Assembly (NCBI RefSeq): GCF_023100905.1
Contig: NZ_CP064686.1
Span: forward strand, 1,922,001-1,986,000
Origin: Bradyrhizobium sp. 4
GTDB lineage: Bacteria; Pseudomonadota; Alphaproteobacteria; Rhizobiales; Xanthobacteraceae
Length of the DNA: 64,000 nt
Direction of reading: 5' to 3'
In this document: positions 1 through 8,445 of the stretch, one piece after another
Position numbering within the stretch: position 1 is the stretch's first letter
Layout of the letters: every line of letters starts with the position of its first letter
Program-made: the position numbers and the translations under genes
The notes under the pieces: model-generated
Database searches by the model: none
The model's input: the letters and a program-made list of their open reading frames with translations, nothing else
Told to the model about the DNA's origin: nothing

Positions 1-24
1 TTTGTTTGCGCACCCTGATTGCAG

Positions 25-771
25 TCAGCCCGGCAGCAGTTCTGTCAGCGAGCGGATGATGCGGTCGGGCTTCACCGCCGAGCCTTCGGGCAGGCCGTCG
101 CCATGCACGTCGATCCAGATCGCGTAGATGCCGAGACGCTGCGGCGTCACGACTTCCCATTCCAGATTGTCGCCGATCATCCATGTGTCTCTTGCGGTGA
201 CGCCGAGCGCGTCCATCGCGTGCAGATAGGCGCGCTCCTCGGGCTTGCCGAAGCCGTGCTCGCCCTCGATCTGGATGTGGTGAAAGCGATGCGCCAGCTC
301 GAAGCGCTCGACCTTGGCGCGCTGGGTGTCGGCGGCGCCGTTGGTCACCAGCGCGAGCTTGATGCCGAGCGCCTTGAGCCTGTCGATGGCGTCATGCGCG
401 CCGGGGAAGACGAACATCTCCTCCTCGCGATAGGCGGTGAAACGGTCGGCGAGACGAATGGCGAGGTCGTCGGGCAGGGCGCGATGACCGGCGGCCGCGA
501 GCGCGGCGAAGCCGCCCTTGACGGTGAGATGCCGGGCCTCGGCGAGCTTCATCCGCCAGGAGGCGTCCGCATTGGCCCAGAAGTTTTTCGCGAACGCCAG
601 GACGGTGCTTGCGACCAGTTGCGGCGGCAGCGGCGCGAGCTCCTCCGCGAACTCCGCTGTGATCGCGTTCCAGGCGATCTCGGGCCGCGCATAGGCCGAC
701 AGGATGGTGTCGTCCATGTCGATCAGCATGGCGCGCGGCAGCGGCCTCATTGCGGGCTTCATCGTCGTCAT
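25..771 (-). CDS. HAD-family hydrolase (probable phosphatase)
   Basis: A cytosolic haloacid-dehalogenase-fold hydrolase, probably a small-molecule phosphatase; the substrate cannot be read from sequence. Motif I is LIDMDDTIL (nucleophile Asp and general acid Asp), motif II is the Thr in VTNGAAD, motif III a Lys in GFGKPEERAY, and motif IV GDNLEWEV supplies Mg ligands. A helical cap lies between motifs I and II, as in subfamily IA. The ATG at 771 overlaps the hemF stop (ATGA) and has GGAGGTG about 10 nt upstream; a GTG at 777 is too close to that ribosome site. It is the last gene of a minus-strand run with hemF, which suggests co-transcription but no clear heme role. Confidence 0.85.
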   Translation of the reverse strand: MTTMKPAMRPLPRAMLIDMDDTILSAYARPEIAWNAITAEFAEELAPLPPQLVASTVLAFAKNFWANADASWRMKLAEARHLTVKGGFAALAAAGHRALPDDLAIRLADRFTAYREEEMFVFPGAHDAIDRLKALGIKLALVTNGAADTQRAKVERFELAHRFHHIQIEGEHGFGKPEERAYLHAMDALGVTARDTWMIGDNLEWEVVTPQRLGIYAIWIDVHGDGLPEGSAVKPDRIIRSLTELLPG

Positions 772-1667
772 GGCCACTTCACCTCCGGCGGCAGCGACGA
801 CAGGATCGAATCCACATTGCCGCCGGTCTTGAGACCGAAGATGGTGCCGCGGTCGTAGAGCAGGTTGAACTCGACATAGCGGCCGCGCCGGATCAATTGC
901 TCCTCGCGATCCTCCGCGGTCCAGCTCGTCGCGAAATTGCGCTGCACGATGTCGGGATAGATCTTCAGGAAGGCGCGGCCGACATCCCGGGTGAAGGCAA
1001 GGTCGGCGTCCCAGTCGCCGCTGTCATGCCAGTCGTAGAAGATGCCGCCGATGCCGCGCGCCTCTTTGCGATGCGGCAGGTGGAAATACTCGTCGCACCA
1101 CTTCTTGTACTTGTCGTAATCGGCGATGCCGTTCGGCTGCGTGCAGGCCTGTTTCATTGCGGCGTGGAAGGCGATGCTGTCGGCATCGTCCTGCGTGCGC
1201 CGGCGGTCGAGCACCGGCGTGAGATCGGCGCCGCCGCCGAACCAGGCTTTCGTGGTGACGACGAAGCGTGTATTCATGTGCACCGCCGGCACGTGCGGAT
1301 TGCGCAGATGCGCGATCAGCGAGATGCCGGAGGCCCAGAATTTTGGGTCGTCCGCCGCACCGGGAATCTGCGCGCGAAACTCGGGCGCGAATTCGCCGTG
1401 CACGGTGGAGCAGTGCACGCCGACCTTCTCGAACAGGCGGCCTGACATCATCGACATCACGCCGCCGCCGCCGGCCGCGCCGGTATGATCGGTACGCTGC
1501 CACGGCGTGCGTTTGAAGCGGCCCGGCTCGCCCGAATAAAGGCTTTGCGGGGCATCGTCCTCCAGCCGCTCGAAGCTCGCGCAGATGTCGTCGCGCAGGG
1601 CTTCGAACCAGGCGCGTGCGCGGGTCTTGCGGTCTTCGATCAAGCTCGGGTCCAATGTGGATGTCAT
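768..1667 (-). CDS. hemF: Oxygen-dependent coproporphyrinogen III oxidase
   Basis: Catalyses O2-dependent oxidative decarboxylation of coproporphyrinogen III to protoporphyrinogen IX in heme synthesis, in the cytoplasm. The 299-residue length is normal for HemF. Family blocks are visible, including GGGADLTP, HMNTRF and EARGIGGIFYDWH. The reading frame is open upstream to 1838, but that part overlaps queD and is low-complexity Arg/Ser; the ATG at 1667 gives the usual MTSTLDPSLIEDRK start with a purine-rich GAGAGA just ahead. It sits 4 nt after queD and overlaps the HAD gene by 4 nt, so translational coupling is likely. I see no FixK/FNR-type TTGAT-N4-ATCAA box nearby. Confidence 0.95.
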   Translation of the reverse strand: MTSTLDPSLIEDRKTRARAWFEALRDDICASFERLEDDAPQSLYSGEPGRFKRTPWQRTDHTGAAGGGGVMSMMSGRLFEKVGVHCSTVHGEFAPEFRAQIPGAADDPKFWASGISLIAHLRNPHVPAVHMNTRFVVTTKAWFGGGADLTPVLDRRRTQDDADSIAFHAAMKQACTQPNGIADYDKYKKWCDEYFHLPHRKEARGIGGIFYDWHDSGDWDADLAFTRDVGRAFLKIYPDIVQRNFATSWTAEDREEQLIRRGRYVEFNLLYDRGTIFGLKTGGNVDSILSSLPPEVKWP

Positions 1668-1671
1668 TCTC

Positions 1672-2037
1672 TCAACCCTGCGGACCGTAATAGGTGCAGC
1701 TCTCGTTGCAACTGTCGCGGTGGATGCTGACGCGGGTGAGCTTGCCGATAGGGGCGAGCCGCTCCCACACGAAGCGCGAGAGGTTTTCCAGCGTAGGCGT
1801 GCCCAGCGCCTCGATCTTGTTGAGGTACTTGTGATCAAGCGTCATGCGCACGTCCTCGATGGCGCGCTGGACCAGGCCGAGATCGACCACCATGCCGGTT
1901 TTGGGATCGGGCGTGCCGCGCAGCGTCACCTCGGCGCGAAAGGAGTGGCCGTGGATCTCTTCGCTATCAGCGCCGAACGTCGTTCCCGACAATGAGTGCG
2001 CCGCCTCGAAGCGAAACGATTTCGTCAATTCCCACAT
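1672..2037 (-). CDS. queD: 6-carboxytetrahydropterin synthase-like protein (QueD/PTPS family)
   Basis: A T-fold pterin enzyme. QueD converts dihydroneopterin triphosphate to 6-carboxytetrahydropterin for queuosine, and the gene lies beside queE. Zinc ligands appear as His in EAAH and the two His of HGH; LDHKYLN and the C-terminal HRDSCNESC segment are also family-like. The catalytic Cys expected in the QueD motif CxxxHGH is absent: the sequence reads SEEIHGH, with no Cys in the N-terminal half. The ATG at 2037 is chosen over a TTG at 2052 because it gives the usual MWELTKSF start, although its ribosome site is weak. The queE context supports QueD; the altered motif is discussed as a finding. 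Confidence 0.8.
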   Translation of the reverse strand: MWELTKSFRFEAAHSLSGTTFGADSEEIHGHSFRAEVTLRGTPDPKTGMVVDLGLVQRAIEDVRMTLDHKYLNKIEALGTPTLENLSRFVWERLAPIGKLTRVSIHRDSCNESCTYYGPQG

Positions 2038-2054
2038 CTGTTCGAAAACCAATC

Positions 2055-2687
2055 CTATCTGATACCAAGCGACTTATGCGTCTGCACGCTGAGCCGCCAT
2101 TGCGGATGATTGAGGCAATAGTCGATGGCGCCCGCGGTGTTTTGGGCGACCTCGGGCCCGTCCATCGGCTGCAGCGAGAAGCGCTCGAAGGCGAGATCCG
2201 CGAAGGCCTCCGGCATGGCGAGCGGCTGCGGATAGACCAGCTTCAGCTCGTGGCCGCGCCGGATCACAAGATCGCTGCCGCCCTTCGGGCTGACGCAGAT
2301 CCAGTCGAGACCCTCGGGCGGGGCGATCGTGCCGTTGGTCTCGACCCCGATCTCGAAGCCGCGGGCATGAAGCGCCTCGACCAGCGCGGTATCGACTTGG
2401 AGCAGCGGCTCGCCGCCGGTGAGCACCACGTAACGGTTGTCGGTGGAGGCCGTCCATTGCGCCGCGATGGTGCCGGCGAGTTCCGCAGCCGAAGCATAGC
2501 GCCCGCCGAGCGTGCCGTCGGTGCCGACGAAATCGGTGTCGCAGAATTTGCAGGTGGCCTCGCTGCGGTCCGTCTCGCGCCCGCTCCAGAGATTGCAGCC
2601 GGCAAAACGGCAAAATACCGACGCGCGCCCGGCGTGGGCGCCTTCGCCTTGCAGTGTCAGGAAGATTTCCTTGACCGCGTAACTCAA
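2055..2687 (-). CDS. queE: 7-carboxy-7-deazaguanine synthase (radical SAM)
   Basis: Radical SAM enzyme that rearranges 6-carboxytetrahydropterin to 7-carboxy-7-deazaguanine, the ring-contraction step of queuosine and other deazapurine synthesis. The iron-sulfur motif is the extended Cx14CxxC form (CNLW...CKFC, about residues 31-49), which is known in one branch of QueE rather than CxxxCxxC. TGGEPLLQ, about residues 95-102, is the SAM-binding GGE motif, and the N-terminal FLTLQGEG is characteristic. The length of 210 residues is normal. It lies 17 nt upstream of queD on the same strand; queC and queF are not in this window. Confidence 0.93.
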   Translation of the reverse strand: MSYAVKEIFLTLQGEGAHAGRASVFCRFAGCNLWSGRETDRSEATCKFCDTDFVGTDGTLGGRYASAAELAGTIAAQWTASTDNRYVVLTGGEPLLQVDTALVEALHARGFEIGVETNGTIAPPEGLDWICVSPKGGSDLVIRRGHELKLVYPQPLAMPEAFADLAFERFSLQPMDGPEVAQNTAGAIDYCLNHPQWRLSVQTHKSLGIR

Positions 2688-2706
2688 CCGTCTCTCCTCG
2701 ACAATC

Positions 2707-3165
2707 TCAAACTTGCGGGTTCCGAAGCTGGCGCAGTGCTTCGCCTGCGGCCATCGCCGCGGTCATGGCGACATTGAGCGACCGCAGCCCCGGAGCGATC
2801 GGGATCACCAGCCGCGCGTCCGCCGCCTCGACCACCGCCTCGGTGACGCCGGCGCTCTCGCGCCCGAATAGCAGGATGTCCGCCGTCTGGTAACGGAAAT
2901 CGCGGTAGTCGGTCGCCCCCTTGGTGGTGAACAGCAGCAGGCGGGCGCCCTGCGCCGCGCGCCATTGCTCGAATTTCGACCAGGAGTCGTGCCTGACGAT
3001 GCTGACCTGATCGAGGTAGTCCATTCCCGCCCGGCGGAAATGCCGGTCGGAGACGGGGAAGCCCGCCGGTTCAATGATATGGGCGGCCACGCCCAGACAG
3101 GCGCAGAGCCTGAGAATCGTGCCGGTGTTCTGGGGGATGTCGGGTTGGAAAAGCGCTATCTGCAT
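2707..3165 (-). CDS. trmL: tRNA (cytidine(34)-2'-O)-methyltransferase
   Basis: SPOUT-fold methyltransferase that 2'-O-methylates the wobble nucleotide of leucine tRNAs, using S-adenosylmethionine. The 152-residue product opens with MQIALFQPDIPQNTGTI, carries LCACLGVAAHIIEPAGFP, and ends with the knot region LFGRESAGV and LRSLNVAMTAA. Open frame continues upstream to 3501, but the extra 112 residues are Arg/Pro-rich, overlap the Rieske gene and match no domain, so the ATG at 3165 is used. It is 19 nt upstream of queE on the same strand, making a small tRNA-modification cluster (trmL, queE, queD), and is divergent from the bc1 operon. Confidence 0.92.
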   Translation of the reverse strand: MQIALFQPDIPQNTGTILRLCACLGVAAHIIEPAGFPVSDRHFRRAGMDYLDQVSIVRHDSWSKFEQWRAAQGARLLLFTTKGATDYRDFRYQTADILLFGRESAGVTEAVVEAADARLVIPIAPGLRSLNVAMTAAMAAGEALRQLRNPQV

Positions 3166-3443
3166 GGGCTGTGCCGGGTTCGGTGCGGGCCGGAAATGTC
3201 TCAATAAAACATCGCTGGCCGCGGAATTCGTGCATTGCACGCTCCCGCGCCGATAGCGGGCTTGCGCTCGCCCGGCAAGGGTGCCAATAGAACGATTCTG
3301 GACTGCTGTTTTCGCCTTGTTTTGGTGGGGGCACGTGAAGTTCTGCCGCCGCGGGGGGCCGCGGGCGCCGGCAGGCTGTTCTGGGGACCTTGGGGGCTCC
3401 TGGAGCGGTTCCGCCGGCTGCATAAGAAGAAAGGGTTGGAATC
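3166..3443. other. Divergent intergenic region between trmL and the bc1 genes
   Basis: About 280 bases that must hold the promoters of trmL (minus) and of the bc1 genes (plus). A very GC-rich stretch lies near 3350-3420. The Rieske GTG start at 3444 is preceded by AAGAAAGGG, a plausible ribosome site. I could not assign convincing -35/-10 elements or a FixK-type box by eye. Confidence 0.4.
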
Positions 3444-3974
3444 GTGACGACAGCGTCTTCGGCGGACCATCCGACACGCCGTGATTTCTTATTCGTTGCA
3501 ACGGGGGCAGCTGCAGCAGTAGGGGGCGCAGCCGCGCTCTGGCCCTTCATTTCCCAAATGAATCCTGATGCGTCGACCATCGCCGCCGGTGCGCCGATCG
3601 AGGTCGATCTCAGCCCGGTCGCCGAGGGGCAGGACATCAAGGTGTTCTGGCGCGGCAAGCCGATCTATATCAGCCACCGCACCAAGAAGCAGATCGACGA
3701 GGCGCGCGCCGTCAACGTGGCGAGCCTGCCCGATCCGCAGTCCGACGAGGCCCGGGTCAAGTCCGGCCACGAGCAGTGGCTGGTCGTGATCGGCATCTGC
3801 ACCCACCTCGGCTGCATCCCGATCGCCCATGAAGGCAATTACGACGGGTTCTTCTGCCCCTGCCATGGTTCGCAGTACGATTCGTCCGGCCGCATCCGCC
3901 AGGGGCCCGCGCCCGCGAACCTGCCGGTGCCGCCGTACCAGTTCGTTTCCGACACCAAAATCCAGATCGGCTGA
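3444..3974 (+). CDS. petA: Ubiquinol-cytochrome c reductase Rieske iron-sulfur subunit
   Basis: The Rieske [2Fe-2S] subunit of cytochrome bc1, taking electrons from ubiquinol at the periplasmic side and passing them to cytochrome c1. The cluster motifs are CTHLGC and CPCHGS, about residues 115-137, giving two Cys and two His ligands. The N-terminus holds TRRDFLF followed by a single hydrophobic anchor, a Tat-type signal that is normally uncleaved in Rieske proteins. At 176 residues it is normal length. The start is GTG at 3444. In Bradyrhizobium this gene is called fbcF. It is 62 nt upstream of the fused b/c1 gene, and the two form one operon closed by the terminator at about 6132. Confidence 0.97.
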   Translation: MTTASSADHPTRRDFLFVATGAAAAVGGAAALWPFISQMNPDASTIAAGAPIEVDLSPVAEGQDIKVFWRGKPIYISHRTKKQIDEARAVNVASLPDPQSDEARVKSGHEQWLVVIGICTHLGCIPIAHEGNYDGFFCPCHGSQYDSSGRIRQGPAPANLPVPPYQFVSDTKIQIG

Positions 3975-4036
3975 GCCTCGGGCCCTCGTCCGAAGCTTCG
4001 CGCCGTCTCGTCGTACTATTTCCTCAGGATCGCATC

Positions 4037-6109
<2,073 letters not shown>

Positions 6110-6131
6110 GCGGCCCGAGGCGAGAATGAAG

Positions 6132-6155
6132 AGGCCCCCGCAAGGGGGCTTTTTT
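6132..6155 (+). terminator. Rho-independent terminator of the bc1 operon
   Basis: GCCCCC (6134-6139) pairs with GGGGGC (6144-6149) around a GCAA tetraloop, followed by six T from 6150. It lies 23 nt after the fbcH stop. Confidence 0.9.
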
Positions 6156-6254
6156 GTTGGGCGCGAGAGTGTGTTGTCAGGCGCGATTGCCTATCGCCCG
6201 CGCAGCCGCCAAAATACCAGCAATCGCTTCCCCAGAAACTCGTCGGAGGACACC

Positions 6255-6929
6255 ATGGGAACCGCCATCACCTTCAAGCGCCCGGACGGCAAGGACGCAT
6301 CGGGCTATCTCGCCAATGCCGCGCGCGGCAACGCGCCGGGCGTGGTGGTCATCCAGGAATGGTGGGGGCTGTCGGACCAGATCAAGGGCCTGTGCGATCG
6401 CTTCGCGCTGGCCGGTTTCGATGCGCTCGCGCCCGATCTCTACAAGGGCAAGGTGGTGCCGTATCACGACACCGACGCCGCCGGCAAAGAAATGAACTCG
6501 CTCGATTTCATGGACGCCACCACGCAGACCGTGCGCGGCGCCACGCAATATCTGTCGCGCAACGGCGCCAAGGTCGGGCTGACAGGCTTCTGCCTCGGCG
6601 GTGCCGTCACCATCATCGGCGCGGTGCATGTGCCGGAGCTCGCGGCCGGCGTCGTGTTCTACGGCATTCCGCCGGAGCAGGCCGCCAAGCCTGCCGACGT
6701 CAAGATCCCGCTCCAGGCCCATTTCGCCAACAAGGACGATTGGTGCACGCCGGAACTGGTCAATGGCTTCGAAAAGGCCATGAAGGCCGCCGGCAAGTCG
6801 CTGGAGCTGTTCCGCTATGACGCCGAGCACGCCTTCGTCAACGAGCAACGCCAGGCCGTCCACGACCGCGAAGCCGCCGAGCTCGCCTGGGGCAGGGCGA
6901 CGGAGTTTTTTAGGAAGCATCTGGGGTAG
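6255..6929 (+). CDS. Dienelactone hydrolase family protein
   Basis: A 224-residue alpha/beta hydrolase of the dienelactone hydrolase family, cytosolic. The catalytic triad is readable: Cys113 in GFCLGG, Asp161 or Asp162 in KDDWCTPE, and His192 in AEHAFVNE. Dienelactone hydrolase proper opens the lactone ring in chlorocatechol breakdown, but many family members have other ester or lactone substrates and no aromatic-degradation genes are near, so the substrate is unknown. The ATG at 6255 has GGAGGA 4-5 nt upstream, which decides the start over an in-frame ATG at 6126 that lies inside the terminator of the previous operon. Confidence 0.9.
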   Translation: MGTAITFKRPDGKDASGYLANAARGNAPGVVVIQEWWGLSDQIKGLCDRFALAGFDALAPDLYKGKVVPYHDTDAAGKEMNSLDFMDATTQTVRGATQYLSRNGAKVGLTGFCLGGAVTIIGAVHVPELAAGVVFYGIPPEQAAKPADVKIPLQAHFANKDDWCTPELVNGFEKAMKAAGKSLELFRYDAEHAFVNEQRQAVHDREAAELAWGRATEFFRKHLG

Positions 6930-7022
6930 GCTGGTCGCCGACGGACCGCGATCAGCTCTACTGCCGCGCCACGATTGAAAATCAATCACCGCAATCATAG
7001 TGCAGTCGCAGGGGTTTCCACC

Positions 7023-8195
7023 ATGCGACTGCTGGAGAGCACGATGATTGTGGATGGCCGCTTGACCAAGATTGTGGTGCCGAGCAAAGCGCTGGAAGCG
7101 GCTCGGGACCCCGAGAGGGCCGGTTATCTAACCGGCGCTGTGGTCGACTATGTCAGCCAAATTCAGCACGTCGGCGTCTACACGAGAGGTGAGCTCCCGG
7201 CCGTGGCCATACAGGCCTATCATGCCGACTACTATCTCGCTCAGGTCTGCAACGGCGGTCACAGCCAGTTCATCGGCAACACAGGGCTCGCGATGCTCCC
7301 AACGACGTCCGGCGATGCACTCGCTGGATTGGAGGCGATGGGAGCGAGCTCGCACCACCAGATCTTGCAGGAGATGATCGCCTGGGTAGAGGCACATCCC
7401 GGCGAGGCTGCGCTGCAGACCGGATTCGAAAACCGCGCCGCGGCGCTCAGCGCGCTTGATAAGCGCTTCTATGCGGTAGAACGAGAGCAACCAATGACAC
7501 CACTCGCGGCCCGATGGATCGCAAGCTGGCCCGAATTGCGCGCCGTCGCGCAGGAGCAGTATTCTTCTGAAATCGAGCGGCTTGCGCAGCTTAACCCACA
7601 TCGGTCCCACCGCCGGATCTGGCAAAGCGTTCGCCACATCAGCTTCCAGATGACTGACGATTTGCAGATCACGGTCGCGGCGGCCTGCGGGGCGGCAAGG
7701 CCTGACCCAGAGCTCAAGGTTATGGTGCTTCCAGGATTCGACACCGATGTGGAGGGGCAGCAATGCACGGCGTTCGGCGTAAGGACCAACAAGGGCTCGC
7801 GGCTATGCGTCTTTGATGAGGCGGGTGGACGACTTTATCAACTTGCGACGCCCCCTACGATAGTGGGCGCGCGGCTGTCGACTGTGGGGACTGACACGAT
7901 CCAGAATTTTTTGAGAATTGCCGAGCAAAACTTTGCGGCCGAAGCGATCGACCTGCTGTTGCGGAAGTTAAGTCTGGGTCCCACCGCGGCGATCACGGCC
8001 TTGAGCGTGAGCGACGATCGAGCCATTTGGTGTGCGGTCACAGGAGAGACCAGCGTTTTGATCGAAACCTTGGGCGACCGCGCCCAGGTCATCGGATCTG
8101 GTGGCGAGCTCGTGCTCAGGGTCATGCGAGACGAAATCGAGCGTCATGCCGCAGACGCGGCCGTGGGGCGCAACAGCCTGCAAGACCGGCCATAA
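7023..8195 (+). CDS. DMP19/DUF4375-like protein of unknown function
   Basis: A 390-residue cytosolic protein. Residues about 40-170 resemble the DMP19 (DUF4375) fold, with the signature-like stretch YLAQVCNGGHSQFIGNTG; the founding DMP19 is a DNA mimic, but most members are uncharacterised. The remaining 220 residues, including QMTDDLQITVAAACG and a C-terminal domain, match nothing I recognise. The ATG at 7023 has an AGGGG purine stretch upstream; an in-frame TTG at 6975 is less likely. Its codon use and local base composition look less GC-skewed than its neighbours, which hints at later acquisition. No partner gene is adjacent; it stands alone before the trp leader. Confidence 0.6.
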   Translation: MRLLESTMIVDGRLTKIVVPSKALEAARDPERAGYLTGAVVDYVSQIQHVGVYTRGELPAVAIQAYHADYYLAQVCNGGHSQFIGNTGLAMLPTTSGDALAGLEAMGASSHHQILQEMIAWVEAHPGEAALQTGFENRAAALSALDKRFYAVEREQPMTPLAARWIASWPELRAVAQEQYSSEIERLAQLNPHRSHRRIWQSVRHISFQMTDDLQITVAAACGAARPDPELKVMVLPGFDTDVEGQQCTAFGVRTNKGSRLCVFDEAGGRLYQLATPPTIVGARLSTVGTDTIQNFLRIAEQNFAAEAIDLLLRKLSLGPTAAITALSVSDDRAIWCAVTGETSVLIETLGDRAQVIGSGGELVLRVMRDEIERHAADAAVGRNSLQDRP

Positions 8196-8282
8196 CCCTC
8201 GTTGCGATTTGCGCCATTTTGCGGTCGAGCCGACCCCAGCCACCCTTGACGCCGTACCCGCGCCATGGTGAGTATCCGCCCT

Positions 8283-8330
8283 ATGAGCACCGCCGTCCGC
8301 CCATCCCGTCTTTGGTGGCGCACCTCCTAA
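8283..8330 (+). CDS. trpL: trp operon leader peptide with tandem Trp codons
   Basis: A 15-codon reading frame, MSTAVRPSRLWWRTS, with two adjacent TGG codons at 8313-8318 followed by a TAA at 8328-8330. An in-frame upstream ATG at 8265 could add six residues. It sits 115 nt upstream of trpE(G), and its stop lies inside a hairpin. Rhizobial trpE(G) genes are known to be controlled by ribosome-mediated attenuation through such a leader, so stalling at the Trp codons when charged tRNA-Trp is scarce would favour read-through. The peptide is too short for ordinary gene finders; its identification rests on position and the Trp pair. Confidence 0.85.
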   Translation: MSTAVRPSRLWWRTS

Positions 8331-8400
8331 GAGGTGGCCGGTGCGATTTATTCTCCCAAAATCGTCTGAGGTCGCCCACGCAGTGCGGCGGCCTGATCGT
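8319..8400 (+). promoter_or_regulatory. trpE(G) transcription attenuator
   Basis: Segment 1:2 hairpin: CGCACC (8319-8324) pairs with GGTGCG (8340-8345), with an alternative inner hairpin CACCTC/GAGGTG around the leader stop codon. Terminator hairpin: AGGTCGCC (8369-8376) pairs with GGCGGCCT (8387-8394) with one G-U pair, followed by a weak T run (GATCGTTTG). GGTGGC near 8333-8338 can pair with GTCGCC at 8371-8376, giving a possible antiterminator. Confidence 0.75.
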
Positions 8401-8445
8401 TTGTCCTGTGTGGCGTTCCCTCGACAAGTTTCGTAAGAGGACCCC

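Noticed and set aside
3166..3501. Upstream extension of trmL
   Set aside because: The extra residues are low-complexity and overlap the Rieske gene and its promoter; the conserved TrmL start is at 3165.
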